The notes beneath the pieces were generated by a model that was not told the origin of the DNA, searched no databases, and saw only the letters and a list, made by a program, of their open reading frames with translations. DNA of 64,000 nucleotides, taken from Bacteroidales bacterium (lineage in GTDB: Bacteria; Bacteroidota; Bacteroidia; Bacteroidales; UBA932). The stretch's first letter is position 1. Each line of letters opens with the position of its first letter. Position numbers and translations under genes: made by a program. The stretch is taken from NCBI GenBank assembly GCA_017445425.1, contig JAFSUF010000024.1, positions 1 through 64,000 of the forward strand, in the 5' to 3' direction. This document shows, in pieces, positions 8,608-17,991 of the stretch.

Positions 8608-11595
8608 ATGAAAAAGATTCTTTTTATCCTGATTTCCGCAGCCCTTACCCTGTCTGCTGCGGCACAGCCCAAAGCAACAGTAAAACTGGCACTTATAGAT
8701 ACACTTACCGGCGAGGCTGCATCTTATGCCGCGGTTGTCCTATACCCGGAGAACGATACCACCGCAATGCATTACGCCCTGGCCGGCCTGGACGGTAAGG
8801 CTCAGTTTGAAAAGATAAGCTACGGCAAATATATCCTCAAGGCAGAATTGATGGGTTACGAAACCCTCAAACGCAATGTAAACGTAAACAAGTCCAATGT
8901 AAACCTGGGCACCATGGCCATGAAGGAGGATTTCCAGATGCTGGAGGGGGCTACCATCTCTGCAGTCGGCAATGCAATCACCATAAGGCAGGATACCATA
9001 GAATACACCGCCTCCTCTTTCAAGGTCAAGGACAATGCGGTGCTGATTGACCTTCTCCGCAAACTGCCCGGCATAGAGATAGGCAGCGACGGCAGCATCA
9101 CTTCCGGCGGAGAAACCATCAAAAAGATCACCCTCAACGGCAAGACCTTCTTCCTGGACGATCCCAGCCTGGCCACGGAGAACATACCTGTGAGCGTAAT
9201 CGAGAAGGTCAAGGTGATTGACAAGAAATCTGAGCAGGCCCAGTTCAGCGGGATAGAAGATGACGATACCGAGAAGATAATTGACGTAAGCACTTATAAG
9301 GGGATGTTCAACGGATGGTTCGGCAACCTCTCCGGCGGACTGGGGCGCGACCTGCGCAGCGCATCTTCTTCCGACAGCAAATTTACCATGAGCAACGACT
9401 GGCGCTACCAGGGCAACGGGATCATAGGGCGCTTCAACGAGACCGACCAGCTCGCTTTCGTGGCCAATGGCAACAATACCAACACCCGCGGAGGATTCGG
9501 ACCGGGCGGAGGATTCGGCGCAATGAAGGGCATAAACGACGAGTGGATGGCCGGCGTGAACTACGGCTCTACCCGTGTAAAGGACCTTGAGGCTAACATC
9601 AGCGCAGAATATGGCCAGCGCAAGAGCGACGTACAGAGCAAGGACGAGAAGACCACCTACGTAAACGACGGAGACGACCTGCTGACATCGTCTGACAGCA
9701 AATCCAAGAGCGGTACACGCTTTGTGGAGGTCGGCGGCGAAATCAGCTACGAACCGGAAGGCACGAGGATTTTCTTCCGGCCGAGGATCAACATGGAATG
9801 GAGCACCAGCGACCGCAGCAGCAGTTCCGCTACCGGCACAGAAGACGAGAGCGACATATTCTCAAAACTGAACGATTCCCGCTCATTCTCATACGGAATC
9901 ACCCAGAGCAAGACTGCGGACGGACGGTTCATGATTGGCAAGCGCATCCTCAAACCGGGCCGCACCCTCAGCCTCAGCGGCCGGTACAGCTTCTCCGGGA
10001 GCCAGAGCGATGCCAAGGAGTTTTCCAGGACAGACTACCTGACCAACGGCACCACCACCCTGATAGACCAGTATTCCCATACCGACACGAAAAGCATGAG
10101 CCTGACCGGCAATCTGGAGTACACGGAACCGCTATCGGACAACTGGTTTGTCAGCGCCCGTTACAGCGCCAGCTACTCCCACAGCAACTCTGTGAAGAAC
10201 ACCTTTGACTGGCTGGGAGCGGAACACTCCCCCGACGATACCGATTTCATCCGCGATATGGACAATAACGGTTACTCAGAAGAGGCCAACGTCTATTACA
10301 GCAGCAGCGTGGAGAACATATTCGTCAATCATCAGGCCGGAGTCATGATGCAGTTCCAGAAGGACCGCAACTTCATACAGTTCGGCGCCACGCTGCAACC
10401 CACCTACAACGAGACCCATACCACCAAGTTCGGCGTCACCACCGATATGGGTGAGGGCGAGTGGCTGCTCAACTGGTCGCCCGAGGTACGCGCCCGCTAC
10501 AACTTCAACCAGACCACCAACCTGCGCGCAAACTACAACGGCCGCTCCCAGCAACCCTCCACGGCCCGCATGCAACCCATCCTGGACGTCTCCAACCCTA
10601 CGGCAGTCACCATGGGTAACGCATACCTGCTCCCCTCCTTCACCCATAACGCCCGGCTGTTCTTCAACACCAACAACAAATACACCTTCTCTTCCCTCAC
10701 TACAGGACTCTTCTTCAACTACGGCCTGAACAGCGTAGTTACAGCAAGCTGGTTTGACAAGGACGGCGTGAGCTACTCCATACCGGTTAACGCCAAGAAA
10801 CCTTCCCAGTCATACAACGCTTTCATAACATACAACACCCCCATATCCCGTTCTAGTTTTTCCATCGCCTCCAACACCCGCGCTTCCCTGACCAACGCCG
10901 TCAGTTACCAGAACGTCAGCTCACGCGAGGGGCTTGATGCGACGACATTTGAATACGACAGCTTTATGAAGGATTTCTGGGGCACAGCCCCGGACGGCAG
11001 CGTGGATGCCTCCGGCAGCAGTTTCTACAGCGGCGCAAGCGGATTCGCAGAGAGCAGGACCACGGCCTACTCCATATTGGAGGACCTGAGCCTGCGCTAC
11101 AACGGTGACAAGCTGTATGCATCCTTGGGCGGCACCATCCGCTACAATAATGCCATTTATTCCCTCAATTCGGCCGCCGACAAGCACACTCTTGACAACT
11201 CCATCATGGGTTCCCTGGTCTGGACCTTATGGGACCGCCTTGAGCTGAGCAGCGACGCCACCTATACATTCTACCGCGGCTACACCGCGGGTTACAACGA
11301 CCCGGAATTCATCTGGAATGCCGGCGTAAGTTACAAGCTGGGTTCTGTATCACTCGCAGTAAACGCATACGACCTTTTGGAGCAGAGCAAGAGCATCTCA
11401 CGTACAACGACGGAGAACTATCTGCTGGATTCCTGGAGCAACCGGCTTGGCCGCTACATAATGTTCAAACTTACCTGGACCTTTGGCAAGTTCAACAATG
11501 ACCGCGAGGGGCGCGGCGGTTTCGGAGGAGGTCGCGGCGGCTTTGGCGGCAACCGGGGCGGCTTCGGAGGCCCCGGCGGCGGTGGCAGATTCTAG
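8608..11595 (+). CDS. Outer-membrane beta-barrel protein, TonB-receptor-like (OMP_b-brl_3 type)
   Basis: This 995-residue protein starts with a signal peptide (MKKILFILISAALTLSAAAQ), then a carboxypeptidase-regulatory-like beta domain (about 25-115), a plug-like domain (about 120-235; ITLNGKTFFLDDPSLATENI, ending in VIDKKSEQAQFSGIEDDDTE), and a long barrel rich in aromatic-alternating strands to about residue 965. The last strand YIMFKLTWTFGKF is followed by a Gly/Arg/Phe-rich tail of about 30 residues. No SusD or lipoprotein partner is next to it, so it is not a PUL receptor by context; the substrate is unknown. Its TAG stop overlaps the converging stop of the DUF819 gene by 4 bp. Confidence 0.88.
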   Translation: MKKILFILISAALTLSAAAQPKATVKLALIDTLTGEAASYAAVVLYPENDTTAMHYALAGLDGKAQFEKISYGKYILKAELMGYETLKRNVNVNKSNVNLGTMAMKEDFQMLEGATISAVGNAITIRQDTIEYTASSFKVKDNAVLIDLLRKLPGIEIGSDGSITSGGETIKKITLNGKTFFLDDPSLATENIPVSVIEKVKVIDKKSEQAQFSGIEDDDTEKIIDVSTYKGMFNGWFGNLSGGLGRDLRSASSSDSKFTMSNDWRYQGNGIIGRFNETDQLAFVANGNNTNTRGGFGPGGGFGAMKGINDEWMAGVNYGSTRVKDLEANISAEYGQRKSDVQSKDEKTTYVNDGDDLLTSSDSKSKSGTRFVEVGGEISYEPEGTRIFFRPRINMEWSTSDRSSSSATGTEDESDIFSKLNDSRSFSYGITQSKTADGRFMIGKRILKPGRTLSLSGRYSFSGSQSDAKEFSRTDYLTNGTTTLIDQYSHTDTKSMSLTGNLEYTEPLSDNWFVSARYSASYSHSNSVKNTFDWLGAEHSPDDTDFIRDMDNNGYSEEANVYYSSSVENIFVNHQAGVMMQFQKDRNFIQFGATLQPTYNETHTTKFGVTTDMGEGEWLLNWSPEVRARYNFNQTTNLRANYNGRSQQPSTARMQPILDVSNPTAVTMGNAYLLPSFTHNARLFFNTNNKYTFSSLTTGLFFNYGLNSVVTASWFDKDGVSYSIPVNAKKPSQSYNAFITYNTPISRSSFSIASNTRASLTNAVSYQNVSSREGLDATTFEYDSFMKDFWGTAPDGSVDASGSSFYSGASGFAESRTTAYSILEDLSLRYNGDKLYASLGGTIRYNNAIYSLNSAADKHTLDNSIMGSLVWTLWDRLELSSDATYTFYRGYTAGYNDPEFIWNAGVSYKLGSVSLAVNAYDLLEQSKSISRTTTENYLLDSWSNRLGRYIMFKLTWTFGKFNNDREGRGGFGGGRGGFGGNRGGFGGPGGGGRF

Positions 11596-12812
11596 AATAG
11601 AGCGAACAGCTGCTCCGCGAGAATGCCAAGATAGTTGCCTACGGCAAACCCAATTATGCCCACGGTAATGCCGGGCACAAGCACCTTGCGGTTATTCATG
11701 GCGCTGGTCATCATCGGAACGAAAGGGGGAGAATTGATAAGCGACACGCTTGTCACCACCATCATGTCAGACTCGATCTTAAGCAGTATTGAGAGGAGGA
11801 ACTGCAATAGCAGCGACCCGAAGATGATGCACACCAGGAACAGCAGGGTATAGAGTTCCTGACCAAAATTCAATTTAGTGACATCGGCCATGGAGGCCAC
11901 GGCGATAGAGAAGATGTAAATCAGGTAGAGGCCGATATTGTAACTGTAGGTGAGCTTGCGTACCGGCTTGAGGAAAGACGCTGCGATTGCGGCGGTAGTA
12001 AGGCCCAATATGAATACCGGCATGAACCACCCGGCGCCAAATGAACCGGTTACAGTTTTGAGAGTTATAGGTTCGCCTTGGAAAAGAGCTATTGCAATAC
12101 CCGCAACGGCAACTATCAGCACCGATACCACAAGGCAGCATATCACCGCCAGCAATATCTTGAATATCTGACCGATGCCGCGCGCCGACCAGAGGCCCCG
12201 GTAGTTATTCTCTTCCTTCACCGCCTCGCCTGAGACGTGACCGCTCCCCTCCTGTGCAGAGGTCTCCTGATGAGGGAGCACCTTGCGGAACCACTTGATG
12301 CCGACCGTGAGCAAGAAGATGAAATACAGGAAACAGATCAGCATATCGTAAGAGTTAAGCAGCACATAGCGTTCTTCTGGGAATCCCAAAGCCATCTTGA
12401 GTGCCGCCATATTGATGGTGCCGCCCGTTTCACACCCTACCAGCAATCCCGCCACCTTGGGGCCGTCGACAATCCTGCTGCCAAAGATTACATAGCCAAG
12501 GGAAGTTGCTACAATCACTGCAATCAGGCCCGCGATAAGCGACTTCCCCACCCCTTTCATATCTTTAAAGTTGAACTGGCATCCAAAGAGCATCATGGGG
12601 AGTGCCAGCGGAATCATTACGGTGGTAATCGTATCCTTAAGCTTAAAAGTGGCGTCGGTGTTAAGTCCGGGAATCTGTCCCAGAAGGACGCCGATTATGT
12701 ATAGAATAAGTATCGGTCCTATCTTACCCAGAAAAGTCACCTTGCGGCAAAGGATAAGGACCAGAGCCGGCATCACCACAAATAATATGGCATAAAAGAT
12801 TACGGGGAACAT
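11592..12812 (-). CDS. DUF819 family integral membrane protein
   Basis: This 406-residue protein has about ten hydrophobic segments, starting with FPVIFYAILFVVMPALVLIL. Conserved glycine-rich parts (LLVGCETGGTINMAALKMAL, and LINSPPFVPMMTSAMNNRKV near the C-terminus) match DUF819 proteins of the YjcL type. A hydrophilic, charged loop lies near residues 185-210. Related families are transporters, but the substrate is unknown. It is followed by 15 bases and preceded on the same strand by the CaCA antiporter gene, so the two may be co-transcribed. Confidence 0.87.
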   Translation of the reverse strand: MFPVIFYAILFVVMPALVLILCRKVTFLGKIGPILILYIIGVLLGQIPGLNTDATFKLKDTITTVMIPLALPMMLFGCQFNFKDMKGVGKSLIAGLIAVIVATSLGYVIFGSRIVDGPKVAGLLVGCETGGTINMAALKMALGFPEERYVLLNSYDMLICFLYFIFLLTVGIKWFRKVLPHQETSAQEGSGHVSGEAVKEENNYRGLWSARGIGQIFKILLAVICCLVVSVLIVAVAGIAIALFQGEPITLKTVTGSFGAGWFMPVFILGLTTAAIAASFLKPVRKLTYSYNIGLYLIYIFSIAVASMADVTKLNFGQELYTLLFLVCIIFGSLLLQFLLSILLKIESDMMVVTSVSLINSPPFVPMMTSAMNNRKVLVPGITVGIIGFAVGNYLGILAEQLFALF

Positions 12813-12827
12813 ATCGATTCTGTTTGA

Positions 12828-13781
12828 TTAAACTAATATGGAAAGGTAGATGTAAGCTGCATAGAGCATAACGAAAAGGATACCCTTATACCACGTGAGG
12901 GTGTTCCGCTTGGGCAACAGGGCGCTCAGGTAGAGCAATACGGAGGTTGCAATCAAGAAGATGAATCCCTCCAGATTGACACTGTCCACCGTAAGGGGGC
13001 GAGCTATGGCGCTGCATCCTAGAATCAGCAGTATGTTGCTTACGTTAGAACCGAGGATATTGCCCAGGGCAAGCTGGTTGCGCTTTTTTGCCGCCGCAAC
13101 TATGCAAGTGACAAGCTCCGGAAGCGAGGTACCGCACGCCATAAAGGTGATGGCAATTACCGTCTCAGACACTTTCAGGGCACGGGCAATCTCACAACCC
13201 TTGTCCACGAACAGCTTGCCGCCTGCGGCTAGCGCCGCAATACCAACGATAACCATCGTTATCAGCTGCCAGAGAGGCTTTGGAGAGGATTCCTGTTCTG
13301 CTTCTGTCTGAGATTTGTCTCCGGTTTTAAAAGTCAAGATCAGGTAGCCGGCAAATAGAAGCAGGAACAATATTCCTTCAAGGCGGGATATGACAAGAGA
13401 TTCGTAGGGCCTGAATGCTATCGGCAGATATGCAAACAGCAGCAGAATCGCAGATGCTACTGTATTAAGATGCATATCCCTGTTCCTGTTGTCCTTAGTA
13501 AAAATAATCGGGTTTATCATAGCCGTAACCCCGAGTATAAGCAGCGTATTGAACATATTGCTGCCGGTCACGTTGCCGATAGCAATCTCCGCACTGCCGC
13601 GGATACTGCCCAGCAGGCTGACCGTGAGTTCCGGCATCGAGGTACCGATACCCACTATACATACTCCTATAACGAATTCAGGTACGTTGTAACGCTTTGC
13701 AATTCCGCTGGCGCCGTCAACAAGCCAGGTGGCTCCCAGAAGTGTGAGCACAACACCGGCAATAAACCACACATACATCAT
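12828..13781 (-). CDS. Calcium/sodium antiporter-like protein (CaCA family, YrbG type)
   Basis: Inner-membrane cation exchanger of about 317 residues with the inverted alpha-repeats of the CaCA family: GIGTSMPELTVSLLGSIRG with AIGNVTGSNMFNTLLILG, and ACGTSLPELVTCIVAAAKK with ALGNILGSNVSNILLILG. The acidic residues of both GTSxPE motifs are intact, so ion exchange is expected. Ca2+/Na+ specificity is inferred from the family. The frame opens further upstream only to a TTG; the ATGs at 13779-13781 and 13776-13778 are the likely starts. Confidence 0.93.
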   Translation of the reverse strand: MMYVWFIAGVVLTLLGATWLVDGASGIAKRYNVPEFVIGVCIVGIGTSMPELTVSLLGSIRGSAEIAIGNVTGSNMFNTLLILGVTAMINPIIFTKDNRNRDMHLNTVASAILLLFAYLPIAFRPYESLVISRLEGILFLLLFAGYLILTFKTGDKSQTEAEQESSPKPLWQLITMVIVGIAALAAGGKLFVDKGCEIARALKVSETVIAITFMACGTSLPELVTCIVAAAKKRNQLALGNILGSNVSNILLILGCSAIARPLTVDSVNLEGFIFLIATSVLLYLSALLPKRNTLTWYKGILFVMLYAAYIYLSILV

Positions 13782-13913
13782 ACACGAGCAAATTATCAAA
13801 CTAAATTACGAATTTTTATTATTAAACGCAAAATACTAATTACTACGGCCCACATAAGTTACAAATTGTAAGTTGACAAAAAACGCATTATAAACTATTA
13901 TAAAGCAATATTT

Positions 13914-13943
13914 TTTGATTTTTAAATAAAACATATATATTTG
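13914..13943 (+). promoter_or_regulatory. gdhA promoter
   Basis: TTTG at 13914-13917 is followed after 18 bases by TATATTTG at 13936-13943, a good Bacteroidota -33/-7 pair. It lies 46 bases before the gdhA ATG in an AT-rich stretch. Confidence 0.7.
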
Positions 13944-13989
13944 CGCTTGAAAAATGCAATAACAAACCCAAAACATAATCAACAAATCT

Positions 13990-15339
13990 ATGACAGCAAA
14001 AGAATATGCAGACCGGTTAATGGCCGATGTCGTTGCCAAGAACCCCGGTGAAAAGGAGTTTCACCAGGCAGTCAGGGAAGTAGTAGACAGCGTAGCTCCC
14101 ATGATAGTAGAGAACCCTCAGCTCATGCAGCTCAAGGTCATGGAGCGCATAGTTGAGCCTGAAAGGGTCGTTATGTTCCGCGTTCCCTGGGTTTCCGACG
14201 CCGGAGAGGTTATGATAAATAAAGGCTACCGTATCCAGATGAATAGCGCGATAGGTCCCTACAAGGGCGGCGTCCGTTTCCATCCGAGCGTAAACCTCAG
14301 CATCCTCAAGTTCCTCGCATTTGAGCAGACCTTCAAGAACAGCCTCACCACCCTTCCCATGGGCGGCGGCAAGGGCGGCAGCGATTTCAACCCCAAGGGT
14401 AAATCAGACATGGAGGTAATGCGCTTCTGCCAGAGCTTTATAACCGAGCTGTATCGTCATATCGGACCCGACACAGACGTCCCTGCAGGTGACATCGGTG
14501 TAGGTGGCCGCGAGGTAGCATATATGTTTGGCCAGTACAAACGCCTGGCTAACGAGTTCACCGGCACCTTCACCGGCAAGGGGTTGAGCTTTGGCGGTTC
14601 CCTTATCCGTCCCGAGGCAACCGGTTACGGCGCATGCTACTTTGGCCAGTCGATGCTCGCAACCCGCGGCGACAGCTACAAGGGCAAAATCGTAGCAATT
14701 TCCGGTAGCGGCAACGTGGCTCAGTATGCGGCCCAGAAAGCCACCGCACTCGGCGCAAAGGTCGTAACCCTCTCCGACTCCAACGGTTTCATCTACGATC
14801 CCGACGGAATCGACGAGGAGAAACTCGCTTATGTATTCCTCCTCAAGAATGTCCAGAGAGGCCGTATCCGCGAATATGCAGAGAAGTACCCCAAGGCTAC
14901 ATACACTGCAAACGAGCGCCCCTGGAGCGTGAAGTGCGACATCGCAATGCCTTGCGCAACCCAGAATGAGCTGAACGCAGAGCAGGCTCAGACCCTTGTC
15001 AACAACGGTTGCAAATGCGTGGTAGAGGGTGCAAACATGCCTACCACTCCCGAGGCGATCTCTATCTTCCAGAAGGCCAAGATCCTCTACTCTCCCGGTA
15101 AGGCATCCAATGCCGGCGGCGTTGCAACCTCCGGTCTGGAGATGACCCAGAACTCCATGCGTCTGGGCTGGAGCAAAGAAGAGGTTGACGAGAAACTCAA
15201 AGGGATCATGGCCAACATCCACGCCCGCTGCGTAGAGTACGGTACAGAGCCCGACGGTTATATCAACTACGTCAAGGGAGCAAACATCGCCGGCTTCATG
15301 AAAGTTGCCGATGCAATGCTCGCACAGGGGATCGTATAA
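13990..15339 (+). CDS. gdhA: NADP-type glutamate dehydrogenase
   Basis: Glutamate dehydrogenase of 449 residues, joining ammonia to 2-oxoglutarate. The catalytic region GPYKGGVRFHPSVNLSILKF and LPMGGGKGGSDFNPKGKS is intact, with the substrate and active-site lysines. The Rossmann domain shows VAISGSGNVAQYAAQKA. The length is that of hexameric bacterial class I enzymes. It stands alone with its own promoter. Its stop codon touches a 23-bp repeat, and a terminator follows at 15495. Confidence 0.97.
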   Translation: MTAKEYADRLMADVVAKNPGEKEFHQAVREVVDSVAPMIVENPQLMQLKVMERIVEPERVVMFRVPWVSDAGEVMINKGYRIQMNSAIGPYKGGVRFHPSVNLSILKFLAFEQTFKNSLTTLPMGGGKGGSDFNPKGKSDMEVMRFCQSFITELYRHIGPDTDVPAGDIGVGGREVAYMFGQYKRLANEFTGTFTGKGLSFGGSLIRPEATGYGACYFGQSMLATRGDSYKGKIVAISGSGNVAQYAAQKATALGAKVVTLSDSNGFIYDPDGIDEEKLAYVFLLKNVQRGRIREYAEKYPKATYTANERPWSVKCDIAMPCATQNELNAEQAQTLVNNGCKCVVEGANMPTTPEAISIFQKAKILYSPGKASNAGGVATSGLEMTQNSMRLGWSKEEVDEKLKGIMANIHARCVEYGTEPDGYINYVKGANIAGFMKVADAMLAQGIV

Positions 15340-15494
15340 TACTGGGGCGCTGCCCCAAACCCTCGTTCACTGCATAGCTCCACCGGAGCTATGCTATTCC
15401 GCTCACGAGCTCCGCGCTGGCTATTCTTGAAGCCGGCCCGCACGCGCTGCGCTATCGCCTGATGACGATTGATACTGGGGCGCTGCCCCAAACC
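15339..15494. repeat. 133-bp palindrome-rich insert bounded by 23-bp direct repeats
   Basis: The 23-mer ATACTGGGGCGCTGCC + CCAAACC occurs at 15339-15361 and again at 15472-15494. Each copy holds a GGGG/CCCC stem. Between them is a perfect 10-bp stem with a 3-base loop, GCATAGCTCC-ACC-GGAGCTATGC (15372-15394), and GC-rich sequence without a convincing ORF. The first copy starts on the last base of the gdhA stop and the second abuts the terminator, so the unit looks inserted between gene and terminator. It could be a short mobile palindromic element. Confidence 0.7.
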
Positions 15495-15528
15495 AAAAAG
15501 AGGTGATTCGCAGGAACCACCTCTTTTT
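15495..15528. terminator. Bidirectional terminator between gdhA and the isomerase gene
   Basis: AAAAAGAGGTG (15495-15505) pairs perfectly with CACCTCTTTTT (15518-15528). The stem is flanked by A and T tracts on opposite sides, so it can work in both directions. It lies between two converging genes. Confidence 0.85.
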
Positions 15529-15546
15529 GCATTCAGTATATAACGA

Positions 15547-16545
15547 TTATTCCGCTTTTTCACAGCAGCCTTCCTTTGCCTTGCAGCACTCGCCTTCGCC
15601 ATCTTTGCAGCACTCCTTTCCACCTTCCTTGCAGCATTCGCCGGGGCACATCAGGTGGTGCAGGTTGCAGATGCTCTTCTTGATACTCTGCAGCGGAGTC
15701 AGGCCCATGCTGGGCTCGTCCTGCTCAACAATAATCCACTCGCTTCCGGCATCCTTGAAAGCCTCCAGCAGAGAAGGTACATCCTGCAGACCGCAGCCAA
15801 CGGGACGGAATTCAAAAGCGCTCTTGGGCTGCTCCTTGTCCTCTTCCAGACCAATAAGCGCATAGGGGTCGCCCTCCTTGGGACCTTCAAAGAAATAATC
15901 CTTGAAGTGAACCACAGGTGCACGGCCGCTATATTTGCGCAGGTAATCTGCAGGCTCTACGCCGGCATATTTAACCCAGCAAAGGTCAAGCTCTGTCTGG
16001 AGATAATCAGCGGGAACTGTTTCATAAAGATAATCGAGACCGTAAGTGCCATCCTCAAGGGTCTTGAATTCAAAATCATGGTTGTGATAGAGAAGTGTGA
16101 GGCCTGCTCCATGCACCTTCTCTCCGATTTTGGCGATGGTCTGCACAGTCTCTTCAAACTGCTCTGCACCGGGACGACGCTCTTCTGTAACGTAGGGTAC
16201 AACGAGATATTTGCAGCCTATCACTTTGTAAGCATTGATAACTGCATCGAGGTCTTCAATCATGTCAACCAGGGGAACGTGGGCAGAGATCGGATTGAGC
16301 TCAAGCTCATCGCACCAGGCCTTTACCTGTGCGGGAGAATTGCCGAAGAGGCCGGCGAATTCAACACCGTCATAACCCATATCCTTGACAGCCTTAAGGG
16401 TGCCGTAGAAATCATTTTCCATATCGCCGCGAACGCTGTAAAGCTGCACGCCGATGGGGGTTTTCTCCTCTTTTGGAGCGTTCTTGCAGGCGAACATCAT
16501 GGTCGCAGCCACAAAGAGCATTAAAAATGTTTTGAATGTCTTCAT
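15547..16545 (-). CDS. Sugar phosphate isomerase/epimerase-like lipoprotein with Cys-rich tail
   Basis: From the ATG at 16543-16545 the protein has 332 residues. A lipoprotein signal (MKTFKTFLMLFVAATMMFAC) is followed by a xylose-isomerase-like TIM barrel (about 30-285), with IGVQLYSVRGDMENDFYGTL, YNHDFEF, ELDLCWVKYAG and VHFKDYFF, the usual metal and substrate residues of the family. The last 33 residues carry nine Cys, mainly as CCK/CCE pairs, a tail not usual for this fold. The protein probably sits in the periplasm or on the outer membrane. The substrate is unknown, probably a sugar or inositol derivative. A TACTTTTG box lies at 16567-16574. Confidence 0.87.
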   Translation of the reverse strand: MKTFKTFLMLFVAATMMFACKNAPKEEKTPIGVQLYSVRGDMENDFYGTLKAVKDMGYDGVEFAGLFGNSPAQVKAWCDELELNPISAHVPLVDMIEDLDAVINAYKVIGCKYLVVPYVTEERRPGAEQFEETVQTIAKIGEKVHGAGLTLLYHNHDFEFKTLEDGTYGLDYLYETVPADYLQTELDLCWVKYAGVEPADYLRKYSGRAPVVHFKDYFFEGPKEGDPYALIGLEEDKEQPKSAFEFRPVGCGLQDVPSLLEAFKDAGSEWIIVEQDEPSMGLTPLQSIKKSICNLHHLMCPGECCKEGGKECCKDGEGECCKAKEGCCEKAE

Positions 16546-16566
16546 ATTATCGGGGTTTAATTTGTA

Positions 16567-16574
16567 CAAAAGTA
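16567..16574 (-). promoter_or_regulatory. -7 box for the isomerase lipoprotein gene
   Basis: TACTTTTG on the minus strand lies 21 bases before the chosen ATG. A TACTTTCG sequence on the plus strand (16587-16594) is a near match that may serve lysC. No -33 TTTG is visible. Confidence 0.45.
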
Positions 16575-16617
16575 GTATTTTTTTTCTACTTTCGCCCGGT
16601 GTAAATTATAAGTAGCG

Positions 16618-17991
16618 ATGATAGTAATGAAATTTGGCGGCACCTCGATAGGGGACGCCGCCGCGATCAGAAGGACAATCTCCATCATCACCAAGAAAAT
16701 GCGCAGCAAGCCAGTCGTGGTGGTATCCGCGTGCTCTGGCGTGACCAATATGCTGCACCAGTTAGTGGACTTTACAGAAGAGGGTGATAAAGAGAAAAGC
16801 GAGAAAATCATAAGTTCCATAAAGGAGCGGCATAAATCTACTGTCGACGAGCTCGCTTCAGGCGTAGACCCCAAACGCCCCACCCCCGACACCACTGAAA
16901 TCAACCAGATAATAGATAAACTCTGCAACTCCCTTTGGACCCTCTCCAAGGCCCATATGGGAGGGCAGATCCCAGATGCCGACAAGGCCTATATGATTTC
17001 CCTTGGCGAATATCTCTCAAGCCACATCGTATGCTTCATGATGAATGCCCTGGGAGTAAAGAGCGCCTGGATTGATGCGCGCCACTTCATGATCACCTCG
17101 CACGATTATCTCACCGCTGCGGCCGATGTCCATGAAGTCCAGAAGCGCGCCATCGGTATCATCGAGCGGTCGTTCAAAAACGCCGACGTGGTTATCACGC
17201 AGGGATTTGTAGGGGTCACGGTAGAGGGAGACCCCACTATCATGGGGCGCGGCAGCAGCGATTACTCCGCCTCCCTTTTGGGAATGGTTCTCGATGCCGA
17301 CCGGGTAGAAATCTGGACCGATGTGGACGGCGTATGCACCGCCGACCCCAACATCGTTCCGGCAGCCAAGGGTATCGGGAAACTTTCTTACGAAGAGGCC
17401 GCAGAGCTGGCCCGCTTCGGGGCAAAGGTACTCCACCCTCTCTCCATAGAACCGGCAGCATCCAAAAACATACCGCTGTATGTGCTCAACAGCATGAATC
17501 CCGATTCCGAGGGAACGGTCGTACTGGGGAGTTCCTGCATCTTTGACGGCATCAAGAGCATCTCATACAACGAGAATATCCGCGTGATAAACATCTATTC
17601 CCCAAAAATGATCAACACCACCGGTTTCCTCACCAAAATCTTCTCTACATTTGAGAAATTCGGTGTTTCAGTGGATATGATCAGCACCTCCGAAGCCAGC
17701 GTATCGGTCACCGTCGATGCATCCGCCCCGGTTGAACCTGTGGCCAGGGAACTGGGAAAGTTCGGCAACATCACAGTTGACCGGGACAAGAGCCAGGTGA
17801 GCATAATAGGCAAGAACATAATAGGTGTAAAGGGGGCCGTGGCGGCGGTATTCGACGCAGTAAGCGACAACAAGATTTACATGATGTCGCAGGGTTCCTC
17901 TTTCCTCAACCTGAGTATTGTGGTTGACCGCCCTGAGATGGCAACCGTAATCCGCAAACTCCATAAAGTATTCTTCGAAAATGGCAATTAA
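16618..17991 (+). CDS. lysC: Aspartate kinase
   Basis: First enzyme of the aspartate family pathway, phosphorylating L-aspartate. The 457-residue protein has the amino-acid kinase domain with KFGGTSIGD at the N-terminus, VVVVSACSGVTN, GRGSSDYSASLLG and WTDVDGVCTADPNIV, and two C-terminal ACT domains (about 315-455), which usually bind lysine or threonine for feedback control. It is monofunctional (no homoserine dehydrogenase part). It heads the lysC-dapB-dapA-ddh operon, which points to control by lysine or meso-DAP demand; the effector is inferred. Confidence 0.95.
   Translation: MIVMKFGGTSIGDAAAIRRTISIITKKMRSKPVVVVSACSGVTNMLHQLVDFTEEGDKEKSEKIISSIKERHKSTVDELASGVDPKRPTPDTTEINQIIDKLCNSLWTLSKAHMGGQIPDADKAYMISLGEYLSSHIVCFMMNALGVKSAWIDARHFMITSHDYLTAAADVHEVQKRAIGIIERSFKNADVVITQGFVGVTVEGDPTIMGRGSSDYSASLLGMVLDADRVEIWTDVDGVCTADPNIVPAAKGIGKLSYEEAAELARFGAKVLHPLSIEPAASKNIPLYVLNSMNPDSEGTVVLGSSCIFDGIKSISYNENIRVINIYSPKMINTTGFLTKIFSTFEKFGVSVDMISTSEASVSVTVDASAPVEPVARELGKFGNITVDRDKSQVSIIGKNIIGVKGAVAAVFDAVSDNKIYMMSQGSSFLNLSIVVDRPEMATVIRKLHKVFFENGN

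Noticed and set aside
15267..15623. 118-codon minus-strand ORF over the gdhA 3' end and the repeat unit
   Set aside because: It runs through gdhA, the repeat, the terminator and the isomerase gene end; its sequence comes from palindromic repeats.
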